A program made the translations under genes and the position numbers. Below are positions 34,179 through 49,100 of a DNA stretch of 64,000 nucleotides, piece by piece; the stretch's first letter is position 1; each line of letters starts with the position of its first letter. Source of the stretch: Bimastos eiseni (Eukaryota; Annelida; Clitellata; Crassiclitellata; Lumbricidae); contig OY365813.1 of assembly GCA_959347315.1 (NCBI GenBank), positions 18,584,358 through 18,648,357 on the forward strand, written 5' to 3'. Under the pieces are notes generated by a model. It was not told where the DNA came from and ran no database searches. It was given only the letters and a program-made list of their open reading frames with translations.

Positions 34179-37100
34179 GTGTAAGCATCAACAGAGCACT
34201 TTCAACATAGACTACAAATGTCCCATGTGAATGACTATTGTAGTATTGTACTTTAGTGCAAATGCTAAACTGAAGATGTTGAAGATCACCCAACAGATAG
34301 ACTGACCTTCCAAACGAATAATCCGAGTAGACCATAGGAATGGAAGTCAGACAGGCCACGATACCAACAGCACGAGAAGGGTCAACAACCAGACCCAGAG
34401 CCCCGCTGCAGTGACACAAAATATTTTGGTTTTATAAATGCATAAGCAAGTATATTCCAAAATATGCCAATCACAGATCATTGGTCAATTTGAATCTCGA
34501 TTTCAATATCAGAAGAAAAAGTTTGAATTTCAATCGAATCTTGAATTGAATTGTCAGGCACCAGTTTGAAATTTGTGCGGTGTACACTCGATAGCACGGG
34601 CATTGTCATGGTAACACAGTCAATCAATCAATCAATCGAAAATACTTGATATCGTGCCCTTCAAGATATCTACTCAGAGGCACAGTCATCACTAAGCAAA
34701 TATCAAAGCTTCGTAGGCCCTTGTGAATTAGCTGGCGCCCTTAGATTTCGAGTGGTGCATCAGCTTGGAGATTACGCGAATCACACTTTGGCTAACATAT
34801 ATCTAATAGAAACAGTTTTAAAAGTCCATATAAAATCTTAACAATAAATGTCTTGTGCATAAGGCCGTCGGCTGAGAGGATTAAGCTGAGTAGTTCGAGT
34901 CCACCTAAGACGAGTCTGAATCAAGTCCAGGCAGGTTCGAGCCGAGTCCAAGTCACTAAAGATGGGATCCAAGTCCGAGTCCAATAACATAAAAATACAC
35001 CAAAAAATGCCTTTAATCGGCATAGGAAAAAATTATGGCACAATATATGCAAAGAATTGTTCATGTACTTATCCAAAGTGCACATTAAAAACAATAATTA
35101 GATGAAGTTTAGTTTGATAATCTCGCATGATGAGGACTCAATCAAAATCCTAGACGGTTAAGTATGTTACAAAGAGTTATTCCTAAGACAATGTGTTTTG
35201 AACTCCAGTATGGCGCCATTTTCTTCGCCTCGGCTGCGCCACAAATTAAATCATTTTAATCTAATTGTCATTATTATTAAGTGATTACACAAATGCTTAA
35301 TTAAAATGAGATGCAGAATAGGTTTTACCGTGACAATCCCGTCGACCACACAATGAATGGAACTGAATTCAAGGGTAGTAGTATCGTCATGAGAATGACA
35401 AGAGATAAGCTCAGGCCGCACGCATTCTCGATATGAGGCACAAGAGTCACTCTCAGTCTTGTACGGAGCAAAACTGCCTACAGATAAAGAACAAAAACAC
35501 TTCAATCCTTTGTAATATTCAAGCTAAATGCCGCAAGAGTGTCAATGTACCCAAATAGCACCACCGTCACATTCAAAACAGATACATATCATGTATAAAT
35601 TATGCAACATAACATGTAGAAATTAGGCATGTAACACATGCTTTTGTTGAAACCACAGTTGTTAAAATCTGAGGAGGCTTCAATAATTCTATTATACAGA
35701 GAAAAATTGAGCATGTTTAGTATGGTCTGTAAACAGGATTATAAATGGCATAAACCCATTCAGTATGAAGAATCTTAACCAATCAATTCTTTGAAAAAAT
35801 GCAAAACTGAGCACATACGATCGCTATAGAAACAACTGTACGATTACATTTACACAAACAATTACTGATCAATTACACAGATCTGTAAATATTTCGCTTC
35901 TAAATGAAATAGAATCTGAAGCAATGCCCGAAATTCTGTGACTTCTTTACCTTTATCAGGTGCACCAGGTAGGCAGCAATGAGGCCCAACGTGCCACACA
36001 TAAAGAACGAGGCTAAGGCACCAGAAAGAAGCAGGATATACAGGACGCTGGTGAAGAATGCACCAACCCTGGATGGAAAATGCCACCTGAAAGATATTAA
36101 ACGGAGAGAATTAACAAGTGAAAAGTTGGCTAAACAGATAAATTAACACAGGGCAATGGTGGTAACGCAGACATCAGTATCAGAAAACGATTATGGTTGC
36201 AATGTATTCTTAATTATAATATTTGTGATATTAAGCTGTATGTAAGCCAGTGTGCGGATAAGGTCTGGCAAAATGGCATGATGAAGAATGCACTCAGTAC
36301 TGACCCATTTACTTTACAATAAAAAGACAGATACAATACGTAAGACATAAACCGAGGAAGACTGACAGAGATAGAGAGAGAGACAGCGAGAGACAGAGCG
36401 AGAGAGATTGAACATGGAGACAAGCAGACAGACAGACAGACATGCAGACGAATGTAGAAGAAGAGGAGCAGCCCCATGGGTATGAAGTGTTAGCGACTTC
36501 GTTTTCTTAGCCTCAGCATATGAGCGCAGATGACCAGTCCTCTCCCATGCTGTCTCATCTTTCCACTGACAGTTCAGTGTGCTCATTATAGCAGGGTTGG
36601 CTACGGGAGGAGATGGAACAGAAACCCTGGACATCCCTGGTAGGAATTTGAATACTGATCAAATCAATCGAATCAAATCATTTATTCTGTAACCAACATA
36701 ACAAATCAATCAAAAACTATTCTAAGCTACAAAATGATGTCACACGTTATGCTTGATAGCGGTCACAAGGAAAGGCCACGAAGGCATCAAAACGATCCCG
36801 CTAGTAGGGACATCTAAGTACAGTTCAAGAAGACAAACACGACGGCTGAGTGTACTACAGCAATTAAATCGTTATAATACAAGAGAGTCTTGACAAGCTG
36901 ACAAAATTATCAAGTAAAATTATTTTTAAATTGATGCTCCAGTATACTAACCACTGCACTAACCTTAAAGGTGAGTACTCCAAATTGAAAGCAGCGGCTT
37001 TCAGTCAATATATCACAGAGGAAATCGTCTACCCAAACAATTTCCACAGCTAAAATGGTGAAACCACTTACCGTTGATAACAGCTGACGAACAACTTTGA

Positions 37101-40100
37101 CTGCAAAGTCAGAACGCCTTCAACCGCTCTCCCATAGAACGTCATAAAGGCAAATGCGAACGCATAGAGAAAGAGTGGAGACATTCTGTGCCACATATTC
37201 TGCTCCTGGAGAATCAATGAATCGTCGTCTGGTAGTCCAAACATCTTCACAACATCGTAACTCTTCAGATGCCTAAAATAAAACGAAACAAACTGTTGCC
37301 ATAATCGAGCACAACTTCGATGCTGGCCTACTCTTGATATGTGCTAGAATCATTTAATACAAAAACTTCCCAACTTTTTAACAACATTAATAAATAACTT
37401 GAGAAGTTATTGTTTAGCCAATCGATACGCTTTAATGTTATTACGACCATCATTGAAGACAGTAAACTGCATACAGTCCAATAGGATTCACATCCAGATT
37501 GTAGCGTTCATCTTCTTCTAACTAGTCAACCAATGAAAAAATTTATAATCAATAAAATTAAATCTTCCATAGAAGTACCAAAATGAGGAATATCAGACGT
37601 GATAGATAAACCTGTTTGATTGATACGAAAAGCACAATGCATATGACAATTATAACATCACATCTAGTATTTATCCGTGTGATGTCTAGGGAGCAAGGGA
37701 GACCTAAAAGGGGCAAAACTCGCACTAAATAAAGGTCACCCCATTCACCGAAATTCAATGAAAAACCTAACTTAACAATATAGGATGTGCTTTACATTAT
37801 ATGTTTTACATGCTCAAACTATGTGTTATTGTTAAATAAATTTATAACATGCACGCACGCACGCACACACACACACACACACACACACGCACGCACACAC
37901 ACACACACACGCACTGTCACATAAAATTTGAAACTGAGGAGAGGGTGGTCAGATTTCCAGGAGAAGATGCAGTTAGATATGCAAGGTGTTTGAAAGCAAA
38001 GGAGAAACAGTACGCTTTGAGCTGCTTTATAAATAAAGGAAGTCAATTTCGAGCTACGAAGAGAGAGTGGCAGTCGATTCCTCTCCTTGAGAGCAGAGGC
38101 ATAGAATGTATGAGACCCAATGACTATGTGTTATGCAAAGATTAAACTGTGGTATTACACGATGAGAAAACGAAGTGCCACAGAGACTGGAACAACTCGG
38201 TACGGCTGAGCCCAGCGTCCGTGCGACTCCGAGAAACTCGGAACCACACCTGAAAAACATGAAACCAGACAAAGCGGTCCTTACCAACTCAAAGAACTCT
38301 TTTCTTGTTTTAATCATGTCCAAAATCAGATCAATTATATCACAAAAAAATAGCAAGTACACAGTTTGAAATATTCGGTTCTGTACTTCACATAAGTGTT
38401 GAAATAGTCGCTTCAATATTTCATATAAGTAACGCTCAATTTAGTGCTTACATACGCAGTAGTCACATAGAAAAGTCGATTCGGCCTGTCACATAATTAT
38501 GCTGAAAACTCAATTTAGTAATTCGCATCGGTAACAGTTACGCTGAACAACTTAGTTAAGAATTTCACATAAATAGCACTCGTTTTGAAGAGCTCTATCG
38601 TCTGAACTAAATCTTCATAAAATATTCACGTTCTAAGCAAATTCTCCATAAAATATTCACCTTCCAAGCAAGTTCTTCATAAACTATTCACTTTCCAAGC
38701 AAATTCTCAAAAAAATATTCACCTTCCAAGCAAAGTCTCCATAAAATATTCAATTAACATTTGAATTTAAAATTATAATAACGTCCGTATTAGTAACCTT
38801 CTGCACCGAATCTGCGTAGCTGCCAGCAGAGCACCATCAACACCTGCATGACAAGGAATGGCATGATATACACTCCGTAGAATCGGACAAGCTGAAAGCA
38901 CAAAACAATCAACGTTACACTTCCGATTGCAGTAATGACAAACATAACAAATTAATTACATTGTCGCTTCTTTGCATAGTATGTACAGATTCAATATACT
39001 CAGTAGGTCTGGGCAGATGATTGAACCTGTACCCCCACTTAACAGGCCAATCCATTAAGCTATCGCGTCCTAAGATCCAAACACAGTTTGAAAAGTCGGT
39101 TAAACTCGCAAAACATGTTTACCAACCTGACCAAACAACTCCGAAAACGAGAGTCTCAGAGTGACTCGATAGGTACAGGATGGGTCAAGATAGATATGAA
39201 GTTGAGCATTTTCAGTGAAGTCTGTTGGTCGACCACTCTGAAGTTTCAGCGATAACCGCGTGCTTTCGCCTGGTCTTAGAACAAAGCAACTCAATTAAAT
39301 GGTTGACATCAGGAACTACTTGCTAAAATAAGTCCCAGCTGATGAACAATTGGCATCTGTGTGGAAAATGATTGCTCAGTGGTTGAAATGATTGCTCAGT
39401 GGTTGACATGATTGCTCAGTGATTGAGATGATTGCTCAATGGTTGAAATGATTGCTTAGTGGTTGAAATGATTGCTCAATGTTGATCGATCATTGGTTGG
39501 AATGATAGTTCAGTGGTTCAAATTAACGTTCAATGGTCGAAATGACTGTTCAATGACTTAAATGCTTTTCTTAAATCCCACTGGACTATATCCAGCTTAG
39601 GCAGAAGAGATATCAATAATAAATTTACACTTGGAAATAATAACAAACATTTAAATCACTAAAAAATTCAATGGCATTGTTTCAAATTCAATGGTATTGT
39701 TTCAAATGCCACTTTTACGAGAGCCCATAAAAAGCGAGAAACGAGTGAATAGCAAAGTGAGACGAAACTTACTGAAGCGTTGCATACGTGTCTTCATGAC
39801 TCCATGGTACGTGCAACTTGACCACAGCAGCCACAGGAACGTCTGTAACATCAAAGAGGCAGGTTAAATGGCAGAATGTAACATGCTGAACATTAGAAGG
39901 ATGCAGGTTCAATACCTATAAGCCCATAAAAATTAACTCAGCCTTCCATTTGCCAGGTGGAATTGGTAAAATGAGCAGCAGGACAGATGGGCGTCTTGAA
40001 GGGCTGCCTTACAGTTAAAATCAACTTCTGTAAACCTGTTATCATCTGTTACTGCTACATAACATAATCTTAGTGTGTATTTGTCAGTTTAACACTTTGA

Positions 40101-43100
40101 GCGTGACTGACGTAATGATAAGTCAATCATTTCACATCGCAGCACGCGACTGACGGTAACTGCTGTCATTCAGCATGCCCAACTACATTGCTATAAAATT
40201 GGCTAATCAGCGTCCTGGGAATCTTTTCTACCGTGTCTCAGATGCAAATATGACTGCCTGGTGCATAACGATGTATGCTGCTATTGTTACCTGAAGCCGT
40301 ATATATATATATATATATAAATATCTATCTATACATGCGGTCTCTTGGCAGCCTCTTACGAGGCGGTCAGGGAAAGTTGTACCAAGGGAAAAAATATATA
40401 TGTTCTATGTATGTATGGATTGTGTATGTATATAATACTATGAATATATGCTACATATATGCTCATACGGATAATACGTATATGCTACATATATGCATGC
40501 ATGTACTAACGGAAAGTTCTACACGTTGTGCGTATTGCAAGTTAGAGCATAGCGATGAACGTCTTAGTGTGTACTGCCGTGGTGTATGCTCTGTCATTCT
40601 CAAGTAATTCGCAGTCTCATCTCAACTGACAACTGTCAGCAACTGACAGCTGGCCGACGATCGGCCAGCTGAAGCTTCGGTTGCCCCAAGGGCATTTCTC
40701 CACCACAAGTCGTCTGACCTATCACGACTGGCAGGACAACACTACATGGACATACTACCGCCCACTGAGCGCAAACAGTCACCAAGTCATAGATGTGTTG
40801 TGTGCTACAAGTGTGGACAGCGCAAAGAGACACGTTATTTCTGCCGCGCATGTCCTTCTAAGTCTGCACTCTGTGTCGTGCCATGTTATGAGGATTACCA
40901 TTCAACTGCAGACTTTTAGCCAGGTTACTATAGAATAGAGTAGAGTACAGAACAGTAACCAAGAGGTACTTTTCATTTATATTGTTTTGTTTTACATTTC
41001 AAAGTTACTATAAATTACAAATGCTTTCCAATATCTTCACATTATTGCTTATTGCCGATATGGCTGCCACGTGCTTTCAATAATTTCCGATAACCGCTAA
41101 TAAGGCTGCCGCGTGCGGATAATAATTGATCCCGCCGTCAAAATGTTAAAAGAGTAAACAGATATAATTTTAATAATTATTGTATGCATGAGCTAGTATG
41201 TATATTACAGTACCAGTGCTAGCTACAGTACCAGTGCTAGCTACAGTACCAGTGCTAGCCACAGTACCAGTGCTAGCTACAGCACCAGTGCTAACTACAG
41301 TACCAGTGCTAGCCACAGTATCAGTGCTAGCTTAACTGCTCCTCTTCTTGACGTTTTCCATCCTAAATATGTATGGCAGCATCTCCAAAACTGTATTCCG
41401 CGGAAACTCAGGGTTCCACAAGGTGAAGAAAGGGGTTCCGCAAAAAAACTTTCATAGGAGGCTTTTTGCTTAACATCCATGTATAATTTATATGATAGAG
41501 AATGTATTCAAATGTCATTGTAATCAACATTTATGTTATTATTAGTCTAATCAAGGCCTAAAACAATAATTGTCTGCATTTTCAAGCGTTTGTACCTTCA
41601 ACAGAATATGTTTAATCTTGCATGGGGTTTCTGCAAAAATAATTAATATCAAAAGGGTTCCACGGCCAAAAAAGATTTGGAAACGCTGATGTATGGCAAA
41701 GAATGAAATAATAAGTAACAAAAAAGATGAAACAGTTCAAACATAAAATATTCACCAGAATTTTTTTCTGTGCAATGTACAGACTCGATGTTGACCGCAT
41801 AGGCCTGAAGCGGCACTTCAAGTCCGGCCAACGATACATTGTAAAATGTCGCCTTCTCCTTGGTGCGGTCCAGGATAACCAACTCCGACCTCCATAGGAA
41901 AGTCAATAAGTGCGGCAAAGTCACTTCCAGATGACGGTCGGCCACTTCGTAAACATCCACGCTCATCTTGACCTATGAGCAAAGAAGAGCAATTATTCAG
42001 AGTTTGAGAAACAAAGATAAAACTCTTGTTATGAACCAGATGATTAGGAGATTCCCTTCTCAGCATCAAACCCACACAAAAAATAGTCAGCATGACAAGA
42101 GAGACGGAAATACGATTTAAAACATGAATTAAGACAGGGTATAATGCACTATTCACCAACACAACTGAGGCTATGTCACATTTTAAAATTAGAATCAAAA
42201 GGTCAGAATTGATACAGAGAATAATCGTAATTGCAGTTATAACCGGATATTTGTGCTTCTGAGTAGATATCTTGATTGAAGAGGCGCTAAATAAATGCTC
42301 GATTATAGTACATTAGGTGGCGTTCCGGCGTGTTGACACTGACTCAACCCGGCTGTGCAAGACTGTCCTATTTAGCTGGGGGCTGGGGTTGGGTCGGGAG
42401 CGCTTCTGAGTAGATGTCTTGAAGGGGCGCTATATAAATCCTCCAAATAAATCAAATAAATTACATTTATAAAGCATCGCTTAGAGAAAAAAACTCCTCA
42501 GTGACACTCCCGACCCCAACCCATATTTTCATGCGATATCCTTGTACAAACAATATGGGTCCAATCAGAAGCTCATAGGCATAATGACAAGTCTTCATTT
42601 TTATTATGAGCATACAAAGCAAACTTACTGGCTTTGATGACTTTGGAACATGCACAACCAAGTTCGTAAACGCAGAGTGCTCGCTAACATCCACGTGAAC
42701 GACCTAGCGGGCAAATGAAAACAAGGAAACATAAAATGAAGAAGTTATAAAGCTTTGGTTTTGAAACAGTTGAATAACAAGTAAAATTTAATAATACGAT
42801 TAAACATAATCCACTTTTCGTTACATGAAGATATAAAAAGACAAGTTAGTACAGCTAATACACCACAGCGGAAATGTTCTGGTAGCTGATTTGTTTATTC
42901 GTGCCATTAGAATGCTCATCCTTATGTTGCTCTAGATAAATAAAACAAAAACGATCAGTCGAGCTTATATGATCTTACCCTAAGCTTCAGTTTGCTTGGA
43001 GGAATCAAGCGTGCCTCATGATCGAAACTTGTGATCTGTTTGCTACGAAATTAACCAACAGTACAGTAATTTTAATGAATCCTGTAAAGTAATGTAATTA

Positions 43101-46100
43101 TAAGTAAATACAACTAATGGTCAGGAACCTTGACATTAAAACCAATGCCATAAAACGTAGGCAGTGCTAGGCACGTTTAAAAAACGTGATATAAACAATT
43201 CAATTAAGGTGAGTTTTAAACTAGGAACAAAATTACAACACTGTAAACAGTAATCCAAAATTTATTAATCACCACTCGCCTCTGATTAGTTGTACTGACT
43301 GGTTGTACTGTGAGAGGCGCTTTATAAATCCGTAAATATAAAATAGAATAGAATAGAGAGGTCAGGGATGCTCCTGACCCAAACTACTGACCATCTATCT
43401 GCTTCAGGCTGCACTGAACATCCACCAATCCACGGAAAGTTGTCCTAAAAATTCAGATAACAAACCAGATGAATATAAACGCCGCACAAGATTTTATCCA
43501 AGTAGATGCTAACATCTGTACTGCTTAGGCAGTACAGATCCGTAAGGCCAACTCCTGACAATGTCATCTAGCGTATAATGTTGCTTTGCCGTACACTGTG
43601 TATTGGTGCACTATGGTTCTGTGCCAGATATGTTGGTGCAAGAACATTTATGTGTTTGCCTTTCAGGCCCTCAATTACTAAACTGGTCGTTTAACACACA
43701 TATTGTTAACAGATTCAGACAATCAGATAAACAACAACACAGTAATTCGAGTAGCAGTATTGTCTCATTATTATTATAATTATTATTATTATTATTACAG
43801 TAATTTTAGATAGTGCCCCTATCTAGTATCAAGCTCCTATCTAGCTTCAAGTTTGCCCACTCAGAAGCGCTTCCAGCTCAACCTCGACCGAACAGAACAG
43901 TCTTAAGAGAGTAGCGTAATGTAATGTAAACACAAAAATTATTATTTCTGCTTTAATAACAACCCATTAAATGTATTTTGGAATAATATTTCAAAGCATT
44001 AACAAAACAATATAAATAGGACGAAAATAATCGAAAAATAACAGATATAATACAGGATTTGAACACTGACGGTGTTGGTGACGGCAACCAATGCAAATTG
44101 TGTCGAATCCTCCTGGCTGGTTTCTATCGCTTGGTAAAACCCATTAGAGACCTGAATGAAACAAGAATAATGCTAAAACACATATTATGGTACGGGTCAC
44201 TCGGTCAATGGACCATAAGGGTCACTTGATCAATGAACCATTCAGTACAGCATTACCGTATGATCACTTATTAAGCAATCCATGATTATGGTAGTGTTCT
44301 GCTGGATGCTTGTTTGGTGGCTACTCACCTGTTTTGCTTCATAGTTCCATAATCTTTCCTTTGAAGCCATCCACGTCACGTTGACATCGAGTACCGTATT
44401 CCTGTCTTCCTTTGGCATCTCGTACGACTTTGAACCTGTGTTACTTTCGTAGTGATACTCAAAGGCGCGACGACAAACAGAGCGATCGTCCCATATCTGG
44501 GGGAAAAACATGCATTAAATAAACTGTTAGAATTTGTTGTCTAGCGCACAATTGGTCGAATCCCACACAAGTACAAGTACACAAGTACAAACTGCAATCG
44601 TCGATGGAAAGAGAGGCAATGTATGGATGATATAAATGAGGATATAGCAAGACTTGAACTAACACGTTCGCTCCTATATGTATCTGGGCATTTATGAAGC
44701 GCCTCTACCAGCGGTAACTACTCGGAGGCTTCGCCATCTTATCCTCCCACCAACAGCATACTCATTACAGCTGAATTAGCTAGAGGGTGCAGGTGGAACA
44801 GAAATCATAAAAGAAATTTCTGCCATGGCGGGAATTCGAACCCTCGACCTCTCAGCTGGCAGTTCACCAAGCTAACCAACCCCGAGTATAAACCATATCA
44901 TATCGATTTATCGGCAACGAGGCAGTCTCGAACTTGGCATTGTTGAGTCTAGGTACTGTTGAGTCTAGGCATTGTTAAGACACAAAAAACACAATAGGCA
45001 TCGTAGGTAAACAGAGACAATAATCCCCCTACGCAACCCCATAACACAGTAGAACTATCAAAGCAACCAATTTCGTGAATAATGAAATAAATGCATGGTT
45101 TGTTTCCTTAGTAATTCTAACCTGATTCGTTTTCTTATCGACACAATCAAACATAGCCTTGACTGTAGCCAAAATAATCTGCTTACACCTGGGAAACAAA
45201 TAACAAAAGGAATATTTATTACAGACTGCTCTAGGCCATAAAAATGTCAGTTATATCTTTTACCAAACAACAGCAATGGGGAGTGGCTTCAATATATATA
45301 AGTTTTAAGCTATGGCTATTATGCATAAAGACTCCTCGAAAAACCACCTCATAAAGAGCATAATTATTATGTTTTTAGACCATTTTGAGCACCAACTAAG
45401 AAACTCTACGAAATTTCGACAAGTCCACATTAAGCAACCATGGAAATTAGGTGGCCATGTTGAAACAAATACTTCTGACTATAAGATCTACTGGTATGTC
45501 TCAAGTGCATACTATTATCATCCTAAAGGCTCAGTAACAAATACTTAAGCCCTTAAAAGGATCAATTTTTAGCCTGACAAAGCATGATCATGATTCAGCT
45601 ATTAAAATTACTCGTAATTGCAATTTTTTTTAATCAATTACATTTCTCGATGTATTTTGTAATCATGTTTCCTGTCCCAGAGTAGTCTGTAATAAAATTA
45701 TTACAAGCAATTGACCCATCCCTGAGCATGATAGGCTCTTCAACTGTTTCTCATTAATTTTAAAGAACCACAGAATAAGAAAGAAAATCACCTCTTCTAA
45801 CAAGAAGCACTCAGAAAAATCAGAAGACACTCTACAACAATAAGTAAATGCTCACCACACATGAGCAAGATGGTCGGTCGAGACCCATGCCTTTGGAATC
45901 GACATTGTCTACAGGAAAACAGATTTCAAATAACAATGAAAGCTATTTTGCAATAAAAACTAACATCACACTGAATCACATCAGTTATTCATTTCACTAG
46001 GTAAGATTATAACTTATGGTAATTCATACAAATCAGTCGATAGTTTTAAAGCTTAAATTAAATGAACATGGTAGTCAAATCATTAATTATTTACTTATAA

Positions 46101-49100
46101 AGAAAATCTATATACTCTCCAGGAAAATCAACATAGGAGTTTTTGCACCATTATAAAGGATGTTAGCAAGTGAGAATGTTCTTAAGACGCATCAGTCTGC
46201 AAACATTTATATTTGATTACCAATGATAGAGCGAAGACCGTGAAGAGGTGCTACATAAGTTTCGACCAACTGATTGATTGATTCTATTCTGGGAAACTAA
46301 CCGATGAGGTAATCTGATGTTTACAGTCAACAATCTGTAAAATCAAAAATAAACATTTTCAGAATGATTAGTAGCACCATAATAATTTATCCCAACTGAC
46401 TTTTTGCTTTCATATCCCAAGTATATTAAGCGTGAATTTGACGAAAATGCACAACTGTCTAACTGAAATAAGTTATATGAAAGCTTACAAGAAAATGAGA
46501 ACACTAAGCAAAAGCAAATTCAAAAGTTCAAAAATTCAAAATCTTAATTTATAAGCAATCTAAATGCAAATTCAAAAGTAAGCCCAATAAGTTTGAAAAT
46601 CCTAAAGCAACACAAAAGCAAATTCAAAAACAAACCCAGAAGCAATCCATAAGCAACTCCAAAAGCAATCCCAAACACGAATCCAAAAGCAACTCTAGAC
46701 CTTGTTGAGAGAAGTCAGTCCACTGCGGACAAGTACATCCCGATATCCTCCTCCAGTGGAAACAACGAGAGCATCTGTTTCTGAACTATTGGCCCATTGT
46801 TCATTGACCTTCTTGTAGAATTCTGCCAGGAAAGGGTCGATGGCAATGACCGGCATCAGATGTGGTGTTGCCTGGGTTAGAATCCCACTCACAAGGGTCG
46901 GGTCGAAATCGGGCAAAGTGTATAAAGCCCTGGCTAACATGCCACCCTAAAGTTCAACAGAAAACTCAATTCAATTCATAAGGCGACCAAAACAAAACTT
47001 TTAATTTAATAAACAAATAATGGTATAAAACACAACATCATACCAAAACACTGTTCAGTGAGAACTGGCTATACTATAGGTTTTCTGGTTACAATTTAGT
47101 ACTAAAGTTTTTACTCTTATTTTTCTTCAGCCACCATAAATACATTCTAGTTTATGATTTTTCCCATACTTACAAATTGGTTTGAGCGCTTGGCCAGTAA
47201 TGTGAATAGCATAAGTTTGAGTCTTACTAGAGGCAGTAGGGCATAACCGGAAATCACCTAGGACATTCGCCTCGGCCGAATATTGGATTATTCATAAGTA
47301 TTCGACTCGGCAAATATTACACCCACAAATAGCTAAAAATAACTTTTTTTGATAAAATAATATTTTTTCATCAAATAAATTTAGGGTTAACGGAGTTACT
47401 TATAAGTTATTGATTATTTAAGCAAGAACTTAACATTCCATTGAATTTCCTTTAAAATAATGAAGCTAATTTATATATTTTAATTTCTTTTGGTTGCATT
47501 CCTCAGGTGGCAACCAAATCAGTAATTTTTCCTGCTTTAATCGGATCCACCTACTTTCCAGTAAACATTAGAGAGTAAAGAAGTCATTGATAACACCATA
47601 TTTCAAATTCTATAACAAGGCTTTACATTTTTTCACAAATAAAGTTATTAAATAATAAGTATATTGTTATAGCCTAGAGTGCGATGACATGCTATATGAA
47701 AGATATTGTTCTAGATTCTGCATCGACTATGGATAGTTCTCCGTAGCTGTGCACGTGGCAGGTTAACTACGCCTTGCCTATGGATGGTACTCGCTCCCAG
47801 TCGCTGGCCAGATTTGCCGCTACTGTTCGGTTCGTACCCGGATCCGGCAAATAGTTCATCCAAATACTCGGATTCGGTACTCGGTGGAAATTGTCTACTC
47901 GGTTATGCCCTAAGAGGCAGTAGTGAAGGAACCCTTTTTCATATGAATAAATAGAAAAGTAAAACAAAGTAATAAATGAATTAATAATAAGGAAACCAAA
48001 CAGGCAATTGAGACGAACTCACCATCGAATGGCCGACAATAAAAACGGATTTCGGTTGATTGTCTTTCAAGTGAGAATACAGACGTAGGATATGTCTGAT
48101 GCAAAGGTTGGCAAACTCTGTCACCAGAAAACAAATCCATGAAACATCTCTCAACTGGATAAATGCACTGACTGTACTACAACAAAAGAGAATGATCGTT
48201 ACTCAGCTCTCTCCCTCTCTTTCTCTCTCAACTCTCACTCCATCTCCTTCTCTCTCTCTTTCTCTCTCGTACTCTATCTCTCTCTCTCATTCTCGCACTC
48301 TCTCTCTCGTTCTTTTTCTATCTCTCTTGCTCTGTCTCTCCCTTGCCATCTGAGCTTCCCAATGCAGTGCACAAGTATCTTGCTGACCTGTAAGAATCTG
48401 AAACTCTGACCTCCCAGTTGACAGTTCAGTGCATTTCCCACTAAACATCACCAATTACCAATTAAAGCTGCAATAAAAATATCAGCTGCCTTTAGTTGGT
48501 TTTCAATTCTAGCCATCAATATTGCCTCAATACTTGAATTATCATGATGATCACAACATCATAGACTATGACCACCATTTATCATCATCATCACTAATTA
48601 CATTCATTTAATTACCTACCTGTCTGATCAAACAAGAACGGGCCATAAATTCCAGACAGCTCCTGAAAAACAAGGCAAGACTTTAATAACTCATCCATCA
48701 TCTACTTCTAAGATAATATGTTAGCTTACCTGTATGTACATTGTACATATGTATGTATATATGCACGATTGTACGTATCTACGTATGTACGTACGTACAT
48801 GCATACATACAGATATACGTACGTACGTACGTGTCTAGATAATTTAAGCACTGGCTTTGTCAATTGACACAATTCCCAATAGATGATCAGATAAAGAACT
48901 ATTTTAAAATTAACCAAATGCCAATAGTTCTTTAGTCAGAAGCAAGATCCCGCACATGCAAACCATTGGGTAACATCTGTACCAACAGGAAAAAATGTGG
49001 ATGAAATGGCAAGAATGCAAAATATCACAGACCTATGTTCTAGCCTATTTCTCTAAAACTGACTCATACAATAAGCACTCTTAGCCACCAAAAACAACCA

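Noticed and set aside
43388..43409. A 22-base version of PGAP1 exon 14 with donor GTCAGT
   Set aside because: It breaks the reading frame into exon 15; the 57-base version keeps phase.
44820..44890. A tRNA gene
   Set aside because: The boxes are tRNA-like, but the acceptor stem does not close and a SINE body with a GCGCTTCATAAAT tail follows.
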